In this document: one piece after another, positions 17,106 through 25,755 of the stretch
How the letters are laid out: every line of letters begins with the position of its first letter
Position numbering within the stretch: the first letter of the stretch is position 1
NCBI GenBank assembly: GCA_965216035.1
Contig: CBDCFM010000017.1
Coordinates: 410,486-474,485, forward strand
From: G963664115 sp965216035
GTDB taxonomy: Bacteria > Acidobacteriota > Terriglobia > 20CM-2-55-15
Direction of reading: 5' to 3'
Length of the DNA stretch: 64,000 nt
The notes under the pieces: model-generated
Database searches by the model: none
The model's input: the letters and a program-made list of their open reading frames with translations, nothing else
What the model was told of the DNA's origin: nothing
Translations under genes and position numbers: made by a program

Positions 17106-18785
17106 ATGTTGAAGATCTTCATCAGCTATGACCGTGACCATCGTCCTCTGGTGGAGATTCTGGCTGCCGACATCAGGGCGCTCGGCCACTCGGTGTGGTT
17201 CGATCGGGAGTTGACCGGCGGACAGGCCTGGTGGGATCAGATCCTTGGAGAAGTCCGCGGTTGTGACGTGTTCGTGTTCGCTTTGGTTCAACAGGCACTG
17301 GATTCGGAGGCCTGCACACGGGAATACGAGTACGCCGATGCGCTTGGCAAGCCGATCATGCCGGTTCTCGTCGCACCCGTAATCTCCACTGATCTGTTAC
17401 CAGCGGCCTTGTTAAAGATTCACTTTGTCGACTACCTGAAGCAGGACAAGGACGCAGTCCTTCAGATTAACAAGGCTCTCGAGGCTGTGCCCGGCGAGAA
17501 CCCGCTCCCGGACCCCTTGCCTGCACCCCCGGAAGAGCCGCTCTCCTACATCAGCATCCTTGCAAACCGGACAGCGGAACCCACGCTGAGCCAACAAGAG
17601 CAGATTCTGTTGGTCGCAGAACTCAAAGAAAGTCTCCGCAATCCAGCAACCGACGAAGATGAAAAGACGCTGCTGACGCTGGTTCGGAAACTGAAAAAGC
17701 GGCGCGACCTGTGGGCACAGACTGAAAGAGAAGTTGACGAGTTGCTACGCGGTCGGCGCGACCCGCACCGTCTCCGAAAACTCCTCATGAGTTTCAGCAT
17801 TGGCAGATTCTTTGTGGTTTTGAGCACGGCTGCGGTACTGGTTGTCGTATACATTGGCGCCAACTCACCTCGCGGGGATGTGCCCACCGTTGCGACGGAA
17901 GCACCACCAACCGCTACTTCGCCCGATCCTTCGCCGGCGCCAGGAGGCATATCGCCCAGCAGTCCACCCGTACCTGATCCGGCCCCCGTCGTCGCACCAC
18001 CTGATGTTTTGCCCGAACCTGCTCCAGCGCCAGGAGGCGAATCGCCAGGTTCTCCGCCCGCACCTGATCCGGCCCCCGTCGTCGCACCACCCGACTTTTT
18101 GCCCCCAGATCCGGCGGACGAATATCAGACACTCGGTCCTGACCCGATGCCTCAGGCCCTTGCCGACTTCATCACCATGTATCCCGCTTACGACGACGCA
18201 ATGAGCGCGTATGCAGGCATAGTGAATCAGGCCTTCGTGTCTGAGCGATACGAACAGGCAGCCGGAATGACGGCGGATCTTCTCGACAATCCAGTTGGCA
18301 TGGAGCTGCCGATCGAATTCCGGAAGATCCTCTGGAGCGTTCGCACCTGGTCGTTCTACGAACGCGAAGCATGGAATGAGACGCTGGAGTACGGCCAGGA
18401 TCTACAGGATTTAACTTCAGACGGTTCCTGTTCGGGCTGCGTCGAGGCGATCATGAGTATCCGTTCCAAAGAATACAGTGGCAACGCACTGGAATTCGCA
18501 CTCGCCCGCGCGGAAGTGAGCGAGGGTAGCGAACCTTTCTTCAGAAGATCTCAGGAATTTCTGGAAGCGAGCATTAATGGATGGCATTCGGACCATCCGG
18601 ATTTCCTGGTCGCGCTGGCAGAGGCAATCGAGCGGGAGACCAGAGGCGGGGATGTCGATGTGGCCTTAAGATCTTTGCGGTCTTGGATCAACAGCGGCCC
18701 GCTTCGAAATTCTCTCCAACAAGCTATGAGTTTCCTCGAACTCGAGATCCTCGTCACGACGTCGTTACAGGCAGGGGGGCAGTAG
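17106..18785 (+). CDS. Membrane-anchored TIR-domain protein with Pro-rich repeats and ectodomain (TIR protein 1)
   Basis: A 559-residue protein. Residues 1-125 are a TIR domain: LKIFISYDRD (strand A), HSVWFDRELTGGQAWWDQI (BB loop region), CDVFVFAL (strand D), and C70-T-R-E73, where E73 aligns with the catalytic Glu of TIR NADases. Residues 134-147 are a Pro linker (LPDPLPAPPEEP). Residues 148-215 are a helical module with EQILLVAELKESL and RKLKKRRDLWAQTEREVDEL. One transmembrane helix lies at about 234-252. Residues 275-332 hold two 30-residue Pro-rich repeats, and 340-559 form an alpha-helical domain I do not recognise. The N-terminal half closely parallels TIR protein 2 at 43424, while the outer half does not. 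The next gene starts 10 bp later. NADase activity and signalling are inferred. Confidence 0.88.
   Translation: MLKIFISYDRDHRPLVEILAADIRALGHSVWFDRELTGGQAWWDQILGEVRGCDVFVFALVQQALDSEACTREYEYADALGKPIMPVLVAPVISTDLLPAALLKIHFVDYLKQDKDAVLQINKALEAVPGENPLPDPLPAPPEEPLSYISILANRTAEPTLSQQEQILLVAELKESLRNPATDEDEKTLLTLVRKLKKRRDLWAQTEREVDELLRGRRDPHRLRKLLMSFSIGRFFVVLSTAAVLVVVYIGANSPRGDVPTVATEAPPTATSPDPSPAPGGISPSSPPVPDPAPVVAPPDVLPEPAPAPGGESPGSPPAPDPAPVVAPPDFLPPDPADEYQTLGPDPMPQALADFITMYPAYDDAMSAYAGIVNQAFVSERYEQAAGMTADLLDNPVGMELPIEFRKILWSVRTWSFYEREAWNETLEYGQDLQDLTSDGSCSGCVEAIMSIRSKEYSGNALEFALARAEVSEGSEPFFRRSQEFLEASINGWHSDHPDFLVALAEAIERETRGGDVDVALRSLRSWINSGPLRNSLQQAMSFLELEILVTTSLQAGGQ
17928..18101 (+). repeat. In-frame 90-bp tandem repeat encoding a Pro-rich spacer
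   Basis: Two copies with a period of exactly 90 bp encode PxPAPGGxSPxSPPxPDPAP followed by VVAPPD(V/F)LP, at residues 275-302 and 305-332 of TIR protein 1. The stretch CCTGATCCGGCCCCCGTCGT is identical between copies. It likely forms a stiff spacer holding the C-terminal domain away from the membrane. The copy number may vary between strains. Confidence 0.85.
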
Positions 18786-18795
18786 TTGTGTCGGG

Positions 18796-20175
18796 TTGGC
18801 TCGTTATCTGGCTCCATGGATCACTTGTCACATGATCGCGGTCTGCATCAGTGCATCCGCGCAGGAGGCGACTTCTTTGCGATCGGTACGGGCAGGAGCT
18901 GCGTACAACGTCCGCCTCTCCGATTTCCATCCGTCACTCGAACCTGAGCTAACGAATCCGGTGAGTGTCGTGGGAGATCTCCCCCTCGGCCTATCGTTCA
19001 ATCAAAGGCTCGGGGTCATTTCAGGGATCGTCAGCAGGCTCGCTGAAGTCCGGAATTACGAATTCAACGCCGCAAAAGGGGAGCAGCAGTTCCTTCTGTC
19101 GCTAACCGTGTCTCCAAGACTTGATCCAGCCGGTTTGAATATCACCCTCCAGAACGACATAGATGAAGTGCCCACTGTTCCGTGTGATGGAATGAACGAG
19201 TTAATCTCCATATTCGAGACACGGGCCCCTCGAAGAGAACGACAACCCGACCACAACCTGGCCCTCGTGGATGGCCTCAGTCTCGATCGTGACGTAGAGA
19301 TCTTCTTCTGCAACGCGGCCCTGCATCAAGCGTACTGGGCCAGTGAAGAATTGTACGAAGATCTCGAAGGTGTCGTACGTGTATGGGTCGAAGATGCCGA
19401 CACGGGGTGGCAGGAGCTACCGCAAAACGAACTGACGCGTGAACAGATTTTCGAAATAGAGAATGCCGGTGGCGGATTCGACGTAACCGAAGCCGTCTCG
19501 CCGATTCCGTACTCGACGACGCACAACCCGCGGGTCCTGGTCCCGTTGAGAATGCTGTCGGGGCTTCGCACCGGGGAACGAGTCCGCTTCCTTGTTCAAG
19601 TGAGATACAACGACCCGAACGCCTTGATCGTCCCCGGAGCCGATTTCCGGCAGCCGATTCCCCGCGTCCAACGAACCATTCTCGATCACACGCTGACGCT
19701 TGGAAACTTCGGCCTGAGCGCCACGTTCAGCGACGCGCTGCTCCTGGTGGGTCGTCTCGGAGAAGATGATGCTAACCAAGATTCATTGGAAGCCAAGCGC
19801 GAAGGCAGAGTAGTCGACATCAATCCGGTATTATACGACTCGATAAACTATCAGCCCGCTGTCTCCGTCAGCTATGGCTTTACCTATGTCAACCGGCGAA
19901 ACAAGACGCTGCAATACATGCAACCGGGTTTCGGAGTCAACGTCGCCCTGATGAACTGGACGGATCGTCTACGCGCTAACGAAAACTCAGAAAACGTCTT
20001 TCTGGAAGGATCCCGTATCCAGGTTGGCATCGGGTTAATGGGATCGCTCTTCAACAATACCGTCGTCGCAACGATTGGCTCGAATCTCAACGTGAAGGAC
20101 CACCGAACCTACGTCGGCCTGGGACTCAGCGTCACCGGCATGATCCAGAAACTCTCCGAACTATTCGAGAACTGA
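18796..20175 (+). CDS. Exported protein with He_PIG-like N-terminus and barrel-like C-terminus, paired with TIR protein 1
   Basis: A 459-residue protein starting 10 bp after the TIR gene, so probably co-translated. Residues 1-23 form a signal peptide ending ASAQ; a start at M13 would shorten it. Residues 33-75 (LPLGLSFNQRLGVISGIVS) match the putative-Ig He_PIG motif. The central 110-290 region has no recognised family. The last 150 residues alternate polar and hydrophobic positions, with SVSYGFTYVNRRNKTLQY, GFGVNVALMN and TYVGLGLSVTGMIQ. This suggests outer-membrane beta-strands or a porin-like half barrel. It could be the outer-membrane or periplasmic partner of the TIR protein. I do not recognise a function. 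Confidence 0.75.
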   Translation: MARYLAPWITCHMIAVCISASAQEATSLRSVRAGAAYNVRLSDFHPSLEPELTNPVSVVGDLPLGLSFNQRLGVISGIVSRLAEVRNYEFNAAKGEQQFLLSLTVSPRLDPAGLNITLQNDIDEVPTVPCDGMNELISIFETRAPRRERQPDHNLALVDGLSLDRDVEIFFCNAALHQAYWASEELYEDLEGVVRVWVEDADTGWQELPQNELTREQIFEIENAGGGFDVTEAVSPIPYSTTHNPRVLVPLRMLSGLRTGERVRFLVQVRYNDPNALIVPGADFRQPIPRVQRTILDHTLTLGNFGLSATFSDALLLVGRLGEDDANQDSLEAKREGRVVDINPVLYDSINYQPAVSVSYGFTYVNRRNKTLQYMQPGFGVNVALMNWTDRLRANENSENVFLEGSRIQVGIGLMGSLFNNTVVATIGSNLNVKDHRTYVGLGLSVTGMIQKLSELFEN

Positions 20176-20356
20176 AATCATCGCAATCCGACGCCGCGCG
20201 GCCGATCAACCGGTATGGTCACCGCGCCTGAGCGCTACAGAACATGTGGCAATCGAACTGCTGATCGATCTGCTAGAACTTGCTGCGGGGTGGGTTGGCC
20301 GTTCTGGCAGGTCCGTTTGGTTAACCTCGAATTCGCCGTTGCCCGGAAGGGAAACA

Positions 20357-20800
20357 ATGAGTTCAACTCTATGCCTGGTGTGTGGCAACGACGTTGATTC
20401 TCACTTAGCTGCTTGCCCTCACTGCGGCACAACCCTTCACCGGAGGCCAGTCGCAAGAGAACGCGAGAAATACCGGACCGTAAACCTCAAATTCGATATG
20501 CCGACGGTCGATGAATGTCGGCAGAGGATGCATCAGGAACTTCGTCGTGCTCGAGCAGACGGCCTGCAGGCCGTGAAATTCATTCACGGATATGGTTCGA
20601 GTGGTACAGGTGGCAAGCTCCGCCACGCGGTGCGCCGATCCCTCGATGGACTATGCAGAGAAGGCAAGATTGGAGAGGTCGTTTACGGCGAAAATCTGCG
20701 GGATCAAAAATCAGCACTGGTCAAGCGCCTGCCTCTATTGAAACAGGATCTCGATCTCAAGCGTGCCAACAAGGGTGTGACGCTGGTGATGATTAACTGA
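20357..20800 (+). CDS. Zinc-ribbon plus Smr-domain protein
   Basis: A 147-residue protein from the ATG at 20357, with GGAAGGGA as Shine-Dalgarno sequence. An in-frame extension to 20246 lacks support. C6-x2-C9 and C20-x2-C23 (CPHC) form a small zinc ribbon. Residues 40-147 resemble an Smr domain: the stretch around VNLKFDMPTVDECRQRMHQE replaces the usual LDLHG entry, and FIHGYGSSGTGGKLRHAV carries the conserved HGxGxxGxLR motif. Smr domains nick or bind nucleic acids in MutS2 and in ribosome-rescue factors. The role of this short fusion is unknown. It may be transcribed separately from the TIR pair, with a 180-bp gap. Confidence 0.75.
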   Translation: MSSTLCLVCGNDVDSHLAACPHCGTTLHRRPVAREREKYRTVNLKFDMPTVDECRQRMHQELRRARADGLQAVKFIHGYGSSGTGGKLRHAVRRSLDGLCREGKIGEVVYGENLRDQKSALVKRLPLLKQDLDLKRANKGVTLVMIN

Positions 20801-20957
20801 TGGACAATGGCTCAAGCGGCTTGGAAGGTGACGTGCAGAACTCCAGCACGATCTTCCTATCGGGGTTCACGACCCCGACCACTGTCGTTGCCTGGTGGAC
20901 ATCCATCCCCATATACTTGTCTCGTGTCATTACACACGCTCTTTTCTGGAATCGACG

Positions 20958-21041
20958 CTGTAGAGTTGATCAGGTTCGCTGAGAGTCTTCTCTCTACAGA
21001 CCCCAGATAAGGGGCGTCCTTCGGCCCCAATTTCACCTGGG
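20958..21041. other. Structured intergenic segment with nested inverted repeats
   Basis: CTGTAGAG (20958-20965) pairs with CTCTACAG (20992-20999). CCCAG (21002-21006) pairs with CTGGG (21037-21041), and inside it GGGGC (21011-21015) pairs with GCCCC (21024-21028). The arrangement could fold on either strand as two adjacent hairpins, one bearing an inner stem, and may be a small RNA or a terminator complex. Resemblances to TPP and glycine riboswitch fragments do not hold up. The rest of 20801-21278 shows no convincing gene. Confidence 0.3.
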
Positions 21042-21278
21042 CCATGATGAATTTCTGCAGCGCCCTGCCTGGAAACTGGATGATCAAAATGGGCAAGATC
21101 TGTGGCGGAGCTCCACTCGAAATCAAGAGCCGGAAGCAGCTCCTCACGACTCTTCGCCCTCATTACTGGCAGTTCCTCCGTGAAGACAATGGGGATATAC
21201 CGGAAGCATCTGCAGAGTCCCTCCCGCAACAGCACAAACGTCTGAGTGCGGCGGTTTAGGACGGTATTGTAGGGCTAA

Positions 21279-23014
21279 CCCGGATGGGTCACCAATCCGG
21301 GAATCGGCTGGTTTTCGGGTACGAGAAACGAATTGCGGCGAGTTCTGAATCCTGGAGTCGGTGAATCGGGGGAATCAGTCGTTGTTGAGGACGTGAGGTC
21401 GACTCGTTTGGCACGACAGGGGCATGATTCGGCGTGTGGAGGCAGACCTCGGCCCTGTGCAGATGAAGAAGTGAGTTTTTCGGTTGCGGGTGAATCGTGT
21501 CGTCAGCAACGAAGCGGAATCGACTGCAGGTTCCGCATGATAAGGGCGAAGGTTTCGGGATAGGGATAGGCCTCCGACATAGAGATCCAGACGTTGCGGA
21601 CCGTCAGGCGGATTCGGGCGCCGATTTTGAGAAGCTTCAGACGGATGGTCCCGCACTGGGCATGGGCCATCGCGGTATCTTTGAGCCCGAGGCGTCGCAG
21701 GGCATGCATGAGCATGTACGCAGCTGAGGAGAGATAGAGCCGGAGCTGATTGGCGCGCATGGTCGCCGCGCTGGTCCGGTCCGCAAATAGGTCCAACTGC
21801 TGTTCCTTGATACGGTTCTCCATGTCGCCCCGCGCGCAGTAGAAGTCCTCATACAAAGCGCGGGCTTGGAAGCGTTCCGGCGGCAGGGAGGTCACGATGA
21901 ATCGGGGATTGGCGCCCTTGTCCAGGAACTCCGCCTTGCCGACGACGCGTCGCGCGCGGGTCCAGCTGTTTAGAGTCCGGTACTGGAAATCCTTAAACAC
22001 CCGCGCCGGTTTCCCGGTGGCGTTAAACTCCGCTTCCGCCTGAACCCTTTCTTCAGCGATTTCTTGCTTGAGACGACTGTTCTTGGCCAACCCGATCACA
22101 TAATCGACCGGATGGGATTCACACCAGGCGAGCAGTTCATCCCTGCAAAAGCCCGAGTCGGCCCGGATGATGATCGATACTGTGGGCCACACCTGTCGGA
22201 TCTGACCGGCGATGCGCTCTAACTCATCCACCGCTCCGTCGGCCCCGTCAATGTTGGAACGCCGGAGCCGGGCGCACAGCAGATGTTCTCCCGAGAAGAT
22301 GTACAACGGCAGGTAGCAGTAGTGGCCGTAGTAGCCGTGAAAGAACCGTCCTTCCTGGTTGCCATGGATCGTATCGTCGGTGGCATCCAGGTCCAGAACG
22401 ATCTCAGAGGGCTCCGATTCGTGGGCCGCGATAAACGCGTCGACCATCCACCGGTCGATCTTGTCGCCATCCATGGCGATCTTCTTGTACCGCTCCTGGC
22501 CATCGACCTGCTCTGCGGTCAGTTCCAACCGGTTCAGCGTGCACTTGCCTGCCAACGCCTTTCCCCGGTCTCCGGCCTGCCGCCGGTTTTTTCCCAGTGG
22601 ATCGGCCTTCTCCACCGCCACGGCCAGCATCGGATCGGTCCGTAGCTGGTCGTGGTCGTTCAGGTCCTCATAGCCCAAGCACAGTCCATAAATCCGCTGG
22701 CCCAACAACTCCTTCACGCTGTGTTCGATCAACCTCGGGTCCCGGTGATCGGTAAAACACTGCTCCAGTCCGGCGATCAAACCCGTCCGCTTCTCGACTT
22801 CCCTCAACAGCAGAACACCCGCGTCGGAGGTGATCTTTCCGCCGTCGAATCGCGCCTTCACTTTCCGTTGAAAAAGTCCGTGAAATTCGAACGTGGCTTG
22901 GTTACACTCTGCTCTCATAAGGGCCGTCTCCGTTTGGGTTTTTAAACGTTTCTCGTCAAACGCTTTATGCCAAACAGGGGGGCCTTTTCTGGTCCTATCC
23001 GTGAAATATAGGGG
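21279..23014 (-). mobile_element. IS1380-family insertion sequence (about 1736 bp)
   Basis: The ends are proposed from a CTAA duplication at 21275-21278 and 23015-23018. The imperfect inverted termini begin CCCGGATGGGTCACC on the left and CCCCTATATTTCACG on the right, the latter read on the minus strand. A 4-bp duplication and a length near 1.7 kb fit the IS1380 family. The termini match only at scattered positions, so the exact left boundary is less sure than the right. The element sits immediately upstream of the IS6-type fragment. Confidence 0.6.
21503..22918 (-). CDS. IS1380-family transposase
   Basis: A 471-residue DDE transposase of the IS4 superfamily, intact from ATG to stop. N-terminal GKITSDAGVLLLREVEKRTG, the segment VLDLDATDDTIHGNQEG with the first Asp, IIIRADSGFCRDELL with the second Asp, and the C-terminal YCARGDMENRIKEQQLDLFA with the catalytic Glu are the family landmarks. 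The stretch FHGYYGHYCYLPLYIF is also characteristic. The frame appears functional. Confidence 0.95.
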   Translation of the reverse strand: MRAECNQATFEFHGLFQRKVKARFDGGKITSDAGVLLLREVEKRTGLIAGLEQCFTDHRDPRLIEHSVKELLGQRIYGLCLGYEDLNDHDQLRTDPMLAVAVEKADPLGKNRRQAGDRGKALAGKCTLNRLELTAEQVDGQERYKKIAMDGDKIDRWMVDAFIAAHESEPSEIVLDLDATDDTIHGNQEGRFFHGYYGHYCYLPLYIFSGEHLLCARLRRSNIDGADGAVDELERIAGQIRQVWPTVSIIIRADSGFCRDELLAWCESHPVDYVIGLAKNSRLKQEIAEERVQAEAEFNATGKPARVFKDFQYRTLNSWTRARRVVGKAEFLDKGANPRFIVTSLPPERFQARALYEDFYCARGDMENRIKEQQLDLFADRTSAATMRANQLRLYLSSAAYMLMHALRRLGLKDTAMAHAQCGTIRLKLLKIGARIRLTVRNVWISMSEAYPYPETFALIMRNLQSIPLRC

Positions 23015-23042
23015 CTAAAGCTGCACCGGACCGAGGGGCGGC

Positions 23043-23345
23043 ATGAAAAGCCGCCGCAGTCGCGATGTCAGGCATCGCATTCCGTCGGAAGTCATCAGCC
23101 ACGCCGTCTGGCTCTACTATCAATTCAGCCTGAGCTTTTGTGATGTCGAGAATTTAATGGCCCAAGCGGGAATGACCGTATCGTATGAAACAGTTCGACA
23201 GGGGCGGAGCAAATTCGGAACATGCCGCGGCCCCGAGGATGACGCGTCTGTGGCGGACGACGTTCTTAAATGGCTGTCCGATTTGAGGGGAAGGAAGGGC
23301 TGTCGCACCCCACCCCTTTGCGGCGTCGATCGTGCCAGAGGCTGA
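23043..23345 (+). pseudogene. IS6-family transposase N-terminal fragment
   Basis: Residues 9-60 (RHRIPSEVISHAVWLYYQFS, then LSFCDVENLMAQAG and VSYETVRQ) match the start of IS6/IS26-type transposases. After SKFG the similarity is lost and the frame stops at 100 codons, where an intact protein has about 220-240. No terminal repeats were found. It is a decayed remnant lying directly beside the IS1380 right end. Confidence 0.75.
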
Positions 23346-23444
23346 GTTACTTGAGTTGGAGCGGAATCAACCTGTCCTTAGACGTTCTTCTCCTGAGGCC
23401 TTGGATGCCCACGCCGAAGATATAAACGCTAATGGGTTCCACGG

Positions 23445-23978
23445 TTACCCAGGGGCTGAGCTGGCCCCGTCCCCTTTGATTGATTTATTGTTCGTATAGG
23501 AAACCTTGTCTTTGAGGCGAACCCGACCCGCCTCAGAGACCTTTGCCGTAATACCGCCATGGCCCCGCATCGCGTTATATCCGCCCGCGCCCAACTGGCT
23601 CTCCATCTTGCTGCAGGGGTGACACAGACCGCTGAACTCCAGCACTGCATCACCAATGCGAAAAAACTTGTCTTTCAATGCCAGAAGGTTGATACCGGAA
23701 ACGACTATATTTCGCCGTACTAGCAAAGGTGGGATGGGTTTCCGGTTGAGGCACGCAGCAACAACCTTTAGATGTTCCTGCTGGATCAATGTCACCTGTC
23801 TGGGATTTCCAGCACGACCGCTGAAGCTGTCACCCTCCAGCCCCGTGTCCAGGTTTATCCGAACGCTTTCAAGAGCGACCATTGGCTCTCCCCGCGAGGG
23901 CCTAATCCCGATCCACTCCACGCGTCCAACCTGGGGAAGCGTATCGAGCAAGTCCTGAAGGGGTCTCGATTCAGCCAA
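23445..23978 (-). CDS. MOSC-domain protein
   Basis: A 177-residue protein made essentially of one MOSC domain. The entry strand is RVEWIGIRPSRGEPM. It continues with GLEGDSFSGRAGNPRQVTLI, the segment LVRRNIVVSGINLLALKDK, and GLCHPCSKMESQLG, whose conserved cysteine would bind the molybdenum cofactor sulfur in this family. Bacterial relatives are YiiM-like proteins detoxifying N-hydroxylated bases or transferring sulfur. The exact role is unknown. The last 20 residues (NNKSIKGDGASSAPG) look like a random extension, so the natural C-terminus may have been altered by nearby rearrangement. Confidence 0.82.
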   Translation of the reverse strand: MAESRPLQDLLDTLPQVGRVEWIGIRPSRGEPMVALESVRINLDTGLEGDSFSGRAGNPRQVTLIQQEHLKVVAACLNRKPIPPLLVRRNIVVSGINLLALKDKFFRIGDAVLEFSGLCHPCSKMESQLGAGGYNAMRGHGGITAKVSEAGRVRLKDKVSYTNNKSIKGDGASSAPG

Positions 23979-24045
23979 ACGACTCTCTCCAATGCATCAG
24001 GATAATGGGAACCGCCCTTGCCTCGAGTCAACGTGCACCCCTTCC

Positions 24046-24180
24046 CTATGCAGCCTGAAGGTTGAACCGAACATCGGCCGGTGTCTTGCCCCCGAGGGAG
24101 GGATGCATGCGCCTTTGATTATAGATGCCCTCGATCGAATCGACGATGTCTAATGACCGGGTGTCTGAGTGCGGCACTTT
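24046..24180 (-). pseudogene. C-terminal remnant of an IS3-family transposase (OrfB)
   Basis: On the minus strand a short frame ending with TAG at 24046-24048 reads SIEGIYNQRRMHPSLGGKTP followed by ADVRFNLQAA, the signature C-terminus of IS3-group integrase-type transposases. Upstream residues (KVPHSDTRSLDIVD) are less alike, and no catalytic DDE region is present. The stretch up to 24344 contains no further recognisable gene. Confidence 0.7.
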
Positions 24181-24379
24181 GATGGGCTCGATCTTTTCCG
24201 ATTGTGCTTGAATGGGTGATGGTGCCTTAACGACGGCATCGAAGAATTCACCACCAAATCCAACCCGTTCAGAAACCGGCGCATGTTGTCAGGACGGAAC
24301 TCCAAACCGACGGTGGCTTCCTACTGCTTTAGATGGGTTAACCTGAGTTATTGTCAAAAGTGGTGTTTAGGAGATTGAT

Positions 24380-25746
24380 GAGGTCGTTCCAATAAGTGTG
24401 TAAAAAGAAAAAGGCGGTGTACGCTTTCGGTGAACTATTAACCGTAAGCAAATCCCGGGGCCAACCGGGAGAAAGGTACACCACCCATGGAGAAGAAGAA
24501 CACACCGGAAGTAGCGGCGTCAACGAAGCAGTATGAGGTTCTGGAAGATTGGGCGCGATCACGAGTGCAGGATTGGCTCCAGGAACTTCTGGAAGACGAA
24601 GTGACGCAGTTCTTGGGTCGAAGGAAATCGGAGCGGAGTTCGGATCGACGGGGCTACCGGAACGGTCACGGGAAACCGCGACGGTTTGCGATGTTGAACG
24701 GAACGATGGAGGTTCGTCGGCCCCGGGTCCGGAACACGACCGAGCGCTTCGAGAGTGAGATTCTGCCGTACTTTCACCGGAAATCGAAGCAGCTGGGGCA
24801 ACTGCTTCCCGAACTCTATCTTCACGGCCTGGCCACAGGAGACTTCGAGCAGGCAATGCGCGGACTGCTGGGTGCGGGCGCTCCGTTGTCGCGGGCGTCG
24901 ATTCAACGGCTGAAATCGACATGGCAACTGGAATACGACGAGTGGAGCCAGCAGGATCTGTCCGAGCTTGAGGTGGTGTATCACTGGGCGGACGGCTTGT
25001 ACGTAAAAGCGGGGATCGCGAAAGAACGGGCGGCACTACTGGTGATCATCGCAGGCCTGTCAGACGGGCGTAAAGTGCTGTTGGCCTGTGAGAGCGGTCA
25101 GAGGGAGAGCAAGGAATCCTGGAGTCGTATTCTGCGGAACCTCAGGGATCGGGGTCTGAAGCTGGGACGACTGACCGTTGCCGATGGTCACCTGGGAATT
25201 TGGTCCGCCCTGGCCGAGCAACACCCCGAGGGCCAGGAACAACGCTGCTGGAACCACAAGTCGATGAACGTGGTGGATCACCTGCCAAAGACCGACCAGC
25301 CGGCGGCCAGGCAGCTTCTCCACGGGATGGCCTTCGCCGACTCCCGAGCCGCATGCGAACGTAAGCGGGATCAGTTCATTCGCCGATATCAAAAGAACTA
25401 TCCGAAGGCGGGTGAGACGCTGTTGCGGGACTGGGATCGGATGATCACCTTCTATGCGTTCCCGAAGCAACACTGGGTGCATCTGAGAACGACCAACATC
25501 GTTGAGTCACCCTTCGACATGGTGCGGTTGAGAACCAACGCCGCTCGTCGCTTCAAGCGCGTCGAGAATGCAACTGCGATGATCTGGAGGTTACTGCGTG
25601 TCGCTGAGAAGGCTTGGCGGCACTTAAAGGGTTCCGATCTCTTACAAGAGGTCTATGATGGTCAGCAATTCGCTGACGGCATCAGAGTCGTGTCCAAATC
25701 GAAGGCCGCCGCCTGATGACTTTTACACACCTTTTGTAATGACCTC
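24380..25746 (+). mobile_element. IS256-family element B, complete, nested in element A (1367 bp)
   Basis: Terminal inverted repeats of about 26 bp (24380-24405 and 25721-25746) start GAGGTCGTTCC and GAGGTCATTAC and end GTGTGTAAAA on both sides. The perfect 9-bp duplication GAGATTGAT at 24371-24379 and 25747-25755 lies within element A sequence, which proves that B inserted into A. The single transposase gene is on the plus strand, opposite to that of element A. Confidence 0.93.
24487..25716 (+). CDS. IS256-family transposase of element B
   Basis: A 409-residue intact DDE transposase, clearly different from the element A enzyme. The N-terminus contains WARSRVQDWLQELLEDEVTQ and FLGRRKSERSSDRRGYRNGH. 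The triad is carried by YHWADGLYVKAG (D), TVADGHLGIWSAL (D) and TTNIVESPFDMVRLRT (E). C-terminal KAWRHLKGSDLLQEVYDGQQF matches the family. The start ATG lies 107 bp inside the left end. The frame appears functional. Confidence 0.95.
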   Translation: MEKKNTPEVAASTKQYEVLEDWARSRVQDWLQELLEDEVTQFLGRRKSERSSDRRGYRNGHGKPRRFAMLNGTMEVRRPRVRNTTERFESEILPYFHRKSKQLGQLLPELYLHGLATGDFEQAMRGLLGAGAPLSRASIQRLKSTWQLEYDEWSQQDLSELEVVYHWADGLYVKAGIAKERAALLVIIAGLSDGRKVLLACESGQRESKESWSRILRNLRDRGLKLGRLTVADGHLGIWSALAEQHPEGQEQRCWNHKSMNVVDHLPKTDQPAARQLLHGMAFADSRAACERKRDQFIRRYQKNYPKAGETLLRDWDRMITFYAFPKQHWVHLRTTNIVESPFDMVRLRTNAARRFKRVENATAMIWRLLRVAEKAWRHLKGSDLLQEVYDGQQFADGIRVVSKSKAAA

Positions 25747-25755
25747 GAGATTGAT

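Noticed and set aside
17928..18101. CRISPR-like or minisatellite array
   Set aside because: Only two copies, in frame and encoding a Pro-rich spacer within a TIR protein.
20958..21041. TPP or glycine riboswitch
   Set aside because: Fragments such as CTGAGAG on one strand and AACCTGATC or CCGAAGG on the other occur, but the required motifs are never together on one strand in the right order.
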